Origin: Gemmataceae bacterium
GTDB taxonomy: Bacteria > Planctomycetota > Planctomycetia > Gemmatales > Gemmataceae
Direction of reading: 5' to 3'
NCBI GenBank assembly: GCA_019694755.1
Contig: JAIBBI010000009.1
Coordinates: forward strand, 1-64,000
Length of the DNA: 64,000 nt
Shown here: piece after piece, positions 62,083-64,000 of the stretch
Layout: every line of letters begins with the position of its first letter
Position numbering within the stretch: the first letter of the stretch is position 1
The notes under the pieces: model-generated
Told to the model about the DNA's origin: nothing
The model's input: only the letters and a program-made list of their open reading frames with translations
Databases searched by the model: none
Position numbers and translations under genes: made by a program

Positions 62083-64000
62083 ATGGGTAAGTCGATTTGG
62101 CATTCACTGTTCCGTCCGGCCCGCCGATCCCTCCCGGCCCGCCCCCGCGTGGAACGCCTCGAATCGATCATCAATCCGACCGTCAGCCTCGGGCCCATTA
62201 CTGTGACTGGCGGGCCCGTCGTCGAAGGCGGGACGATCACAGTCAGCGGTACTTACACCGTCTTCAGCCCGATCGGATCGGCCCAATTGGTCATTGACTG
62301 GGGCGACAACTCGGGGACGCAGATCATCCCCGCGATAGAAGGCACAAACGTGCCGTTCTCTATCAGTCACGTTGTCTTGGACGACGTCCCTACGGCGACT
62401 CCGCAGGACACAGTGACGGTCAACGTCCGACTCGAAGACACCGGCCCGAGGACCTTGACGCCACTTGACGGCGGCAAGTATCGGGCTTACGACGTTCCGA
62501 GTTTGAACATCAATCTGGGCAACGCCCTGAATCTGGTAGGTACTGCATCCGGAGTGAAGTCGGCCGGCCTCGACGACGCCAATGATGCTATCGTGCAGGT
62601 GCCACTCGGCGGTTCGTTCCGGTTCTACGGGCAGGACTTCACCGCCACGAATGCCTCGGAAAACGGCCTGCTCTCGTTTAATGGCCAGAACAAGTCCGGC
62701 AACAACACAAGCCTGAACAGCACGGGTACTGTGGCCCTTATCGCCCCGTTCTGGGACGACTTGCAAACGAATACCAGCCTGACAGACCGCGTTCTTTACC
62801 GGAATGTGGACCTCGATGGCGACGGGGTCAACGACTACTTCATCATCGAATGGCACAATGTGCCGCACGCCGGCAACGACCCGACAAAGACCGCGACGTT
62901 TCAGGCACTCTTGCAGCTGAACACGGGTTCGGTCAATGGCGACATCATTTTCAACTACATCGATACCGATTTCGGCAACGCACTCTACAACTTCGGAGCG
63001 AGCGCGACGATCGGCATCCAAAGTGGTGGCACGCCGCAAAAGGGGTTCACGAGCCTCAACAGCTTCGGCCCCGATGCCTTCAAAAACAATCAGGCGGTCA
63101 GATTCTCCGCTCAGGACTTCACGACTAGCCGACTCGCTGGACCCGAAGGGTTCGGCTACAACGCATTCCCGACACCGTTCGAGCGGCGATTGGATATTAC
63201 CTCGGCGACGGCGACAAATGGCGTCGTGCAACTCCTCGGTGGCGCGGGCGCGTTCGACGACATCTCGGCTAACGCCGCTCCGGTTCTGGGGCCGCTCGAC
63301 ACCTTTAATTTCTACGGTGTCGAGTACGACAACACCTCCACGATGAATGTGTCGGACAATGGATTGATCGTGTTTTCAGGCGTCAACAACAGCGGAAACA
63401 ACACCGACCTGACGGCGACGCCCGCGCAAGCGGCCATCGCCGCCTTATGGGACGCGTGGGCAGGCGTGATGGACGTATCGAACGTCTTCGGACGTGTCAT
63501 CGATTTCGACGGCGACGGGCAGGGCGAATTCCTTTGCATTGAATGGTCGAACATGCAGAATGCGGGGGCGACAACCGAAGCTGCGACCTGGCAGGCATTG
63601 TTGGAACTCAATACCGACATTCTCGACCCGGGCGATATCTACCTGAACTACCGCGACACAACGGTAGGCAGCGCGAGTTTCAATGCCGGTGCCAGTGCGA
63701 CGGTCGGCATCAAAGACGCGGGGCCACAAGGCGGAGCAAACGCCCGGCGACTTGTTGTGCCGCGAGGTACAAACGGGGCGAACTTTGCAGACGGTCGCGC
63801 CGTCGGAATCTTTCAGACGACGACCCCGGCCCAGACCGGCACGGTCGTGGTCACCAATGTTCCGCCCACGTTGAATGTGGGATTCGATGTGACGATCAAC
63901 GAAGGCGATCAGCACGTCCGGACGATAACGTTTGCGGACGTCAGCTCGGCCAACACCGGGTTCGGCGACACTTTCACCTACACGATCGATTTTGGTGACG
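62083..64000 (+). CDS. Large secreted protein with PKD-like and NIDO-like repeats, 3'-truncated
   Basis: An open frame of 639 codons that runs off the window. The ATG at 62083 has AGGA nine bases upstream; an earlier in-frame ATG at 62068 is less likely. The basic N-terminus ends in RVERLESIINPT, the planctomycete 'RLES' secretion-linked motif. A PKD-like domain (about residues 35-115, VIDWGDNSG) is followed by two related modules (about 148-340 and 367-575). Each has F-Y-G, NGL, PFWDDL or ALWDAW, a calcium-loop D-x-DGDG, IEW, ALL-x-LNT and SATxGI. They resemble nidogen-type domains. A second PKD-like domain begins at about 600. The product is likely a very large surface or matrix protein. 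Confidence 0.85.
   Translation, partial: MGKSIWHSLFRPARRSLPARPRVERLESIINPTVSLGPITVTGGPVVEGGTITVSGTYTVFSPIGSAQLVIDWGDNSGTQIIPAIEGTNVPFSISHVVLDDVPTATPQDTVTVNVRLEDTGPRTLTPLDGGKYRAYDVPSLNINLGNALNLVGTASGVKSAGLDDANDAIVQVPLGGSFRFYGQDFTATNASENGLLSFNGQNKSGNNTSLNSTGTVALIAPFWDDLQTNTSLTDRVLYRNVDLDGDGVNDYFIIEWHNVPHAGNDPTKTATFQALLQLNTGSVNGDIIFNYIDTDFGNALYNFGASATIGIQSGGTPQKGFTSLNSFGPDAFKNNQAVRFSAQDFTTSRLAGPEGFGYNAFPTPFERRLDITSATATNGVVQLLGGAGAFDDISANAAPVLGPLDTFNFYGVEYDNTSTMNVSDNGLIVFSGVNNSGNNTDLTATPAQAAIAALWDAWAGVMDVSNVFGRVIDFDGDGQGEFLCIEWSNMQNAGATTEAATWQALLELNTDILDPGDIYLNYRDTTVGSASFNAGASATVGIKDAGPQGGANARRLVVPRGTNGANFADGRAVGIFQTTTPAQTGTVVVTNVPPTLNVGFDVTINEGDQHVRTITFADVSSANTGFGDTFTYTIDFGD

Noticed and set aside
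62104-63231. 375-codon minus-strand ORF
   Set aside because: It lies fully inside the plus-strand secreted protein, has low-complexity Arg/Val-rich sequence and no known motif: a shadow.

Overview
The window reads as chromosomal DNA of a planctomycete, most likely of the Gemmataceae. Supporting signs are the paired DUF1587/1592/1588/1585-type cytochrome and DUF1552 proteins, several ECF sigma/anti-sigma pairs, extracellular proteins that begin with an 'RLE' motif just before a secreted domain, a double-length UvrA, a tricorn-like protease, PQQ-type beta-propellers and many GTG/TTG starts. No rRNA, tRNA, CRISPR array, insertion sequence or prophage could be supported. The DNA is G+C rich and gene dense, and no intergenic gap clearly exceeds 300 bp. 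Both ends cut genes: an AAA ATPase at the left and a large secreted repeat protein at the right.

Layout. 0-3.5 kb: MoxR/ChlI-type ATPase and VWA protein, with an antisense ECF sigma/zinc anti-sigma pair between them. 3.5-13.3 kb: asparaginyl-tRNA synthetase, a very long triple amidohydrolase, a PBP4-type peptidase, a double GNAT protein and a large membrane protein. 13.3-17 kb: an operon of two McsA-like proteins, the arginine kinase McsB, an ECF sigma factor and a membrane anti-sigma-like protein. 17-20 kb: a zinc-ribbon membrane protein and a secreted alpha/beta-hydrolase-like protein that has lost its nucleophile. 20-23.3 kb: a minus-strand metal-handling operon (ABC permease, YcgR-like permease, His-rich YcgQ-like protein) ending in a small HD alarmone hydrolase. 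At 24.08 kb an intergenic 28-bp element resembles a XerCD dif site. 24-27 kb: operon of ferredoxin-NADP reductase, an unusual Ser/Thr kinase and AccA. 27-31 kb: a secreted FG-GAP-like repeat protein and a third ECF sigma/anti-sigma pair. 31-38 kb: a 2275-residue UvrA made of two complete UvrA units plus a duplicated C-terminal domain that I do not recognise. 38-43.9 kb: LTxxQ protein, MutS2 lacking Smr, small lipoproteins, TatC with a large periplasmic insertion, HemD. 44-48.3 kb: two convergent GDP-deoxysugar operons, each with its own GDP-mannose 4,6-dehydratase. 48-53.5 kb: CPBP protease, purine nucleoside phosphorylase, KefB-like antiporter, and a PQQ propeller gene split across two frames. 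53.7-64 kb: cytochrome/DUF1552 pair, transaldolase, tricorn-like protease and the start of a large secreted protein.

How the genes may work together. The strongest new system candidate is the mcsA-mcsA-mcsB-sigma-anti-sigma operon, which couples protein-arginine phosphorylation to an ECF signalling pair instead of the CtsR/ClpC partners known in Firmicutes. The second is the fused UvrA with its new C-terminal domain pair, near MutS2. The third is the possible dif site, which would put this window at the replication terminus. All functions are inferred from sequence motifs read by eye; no searches were run.
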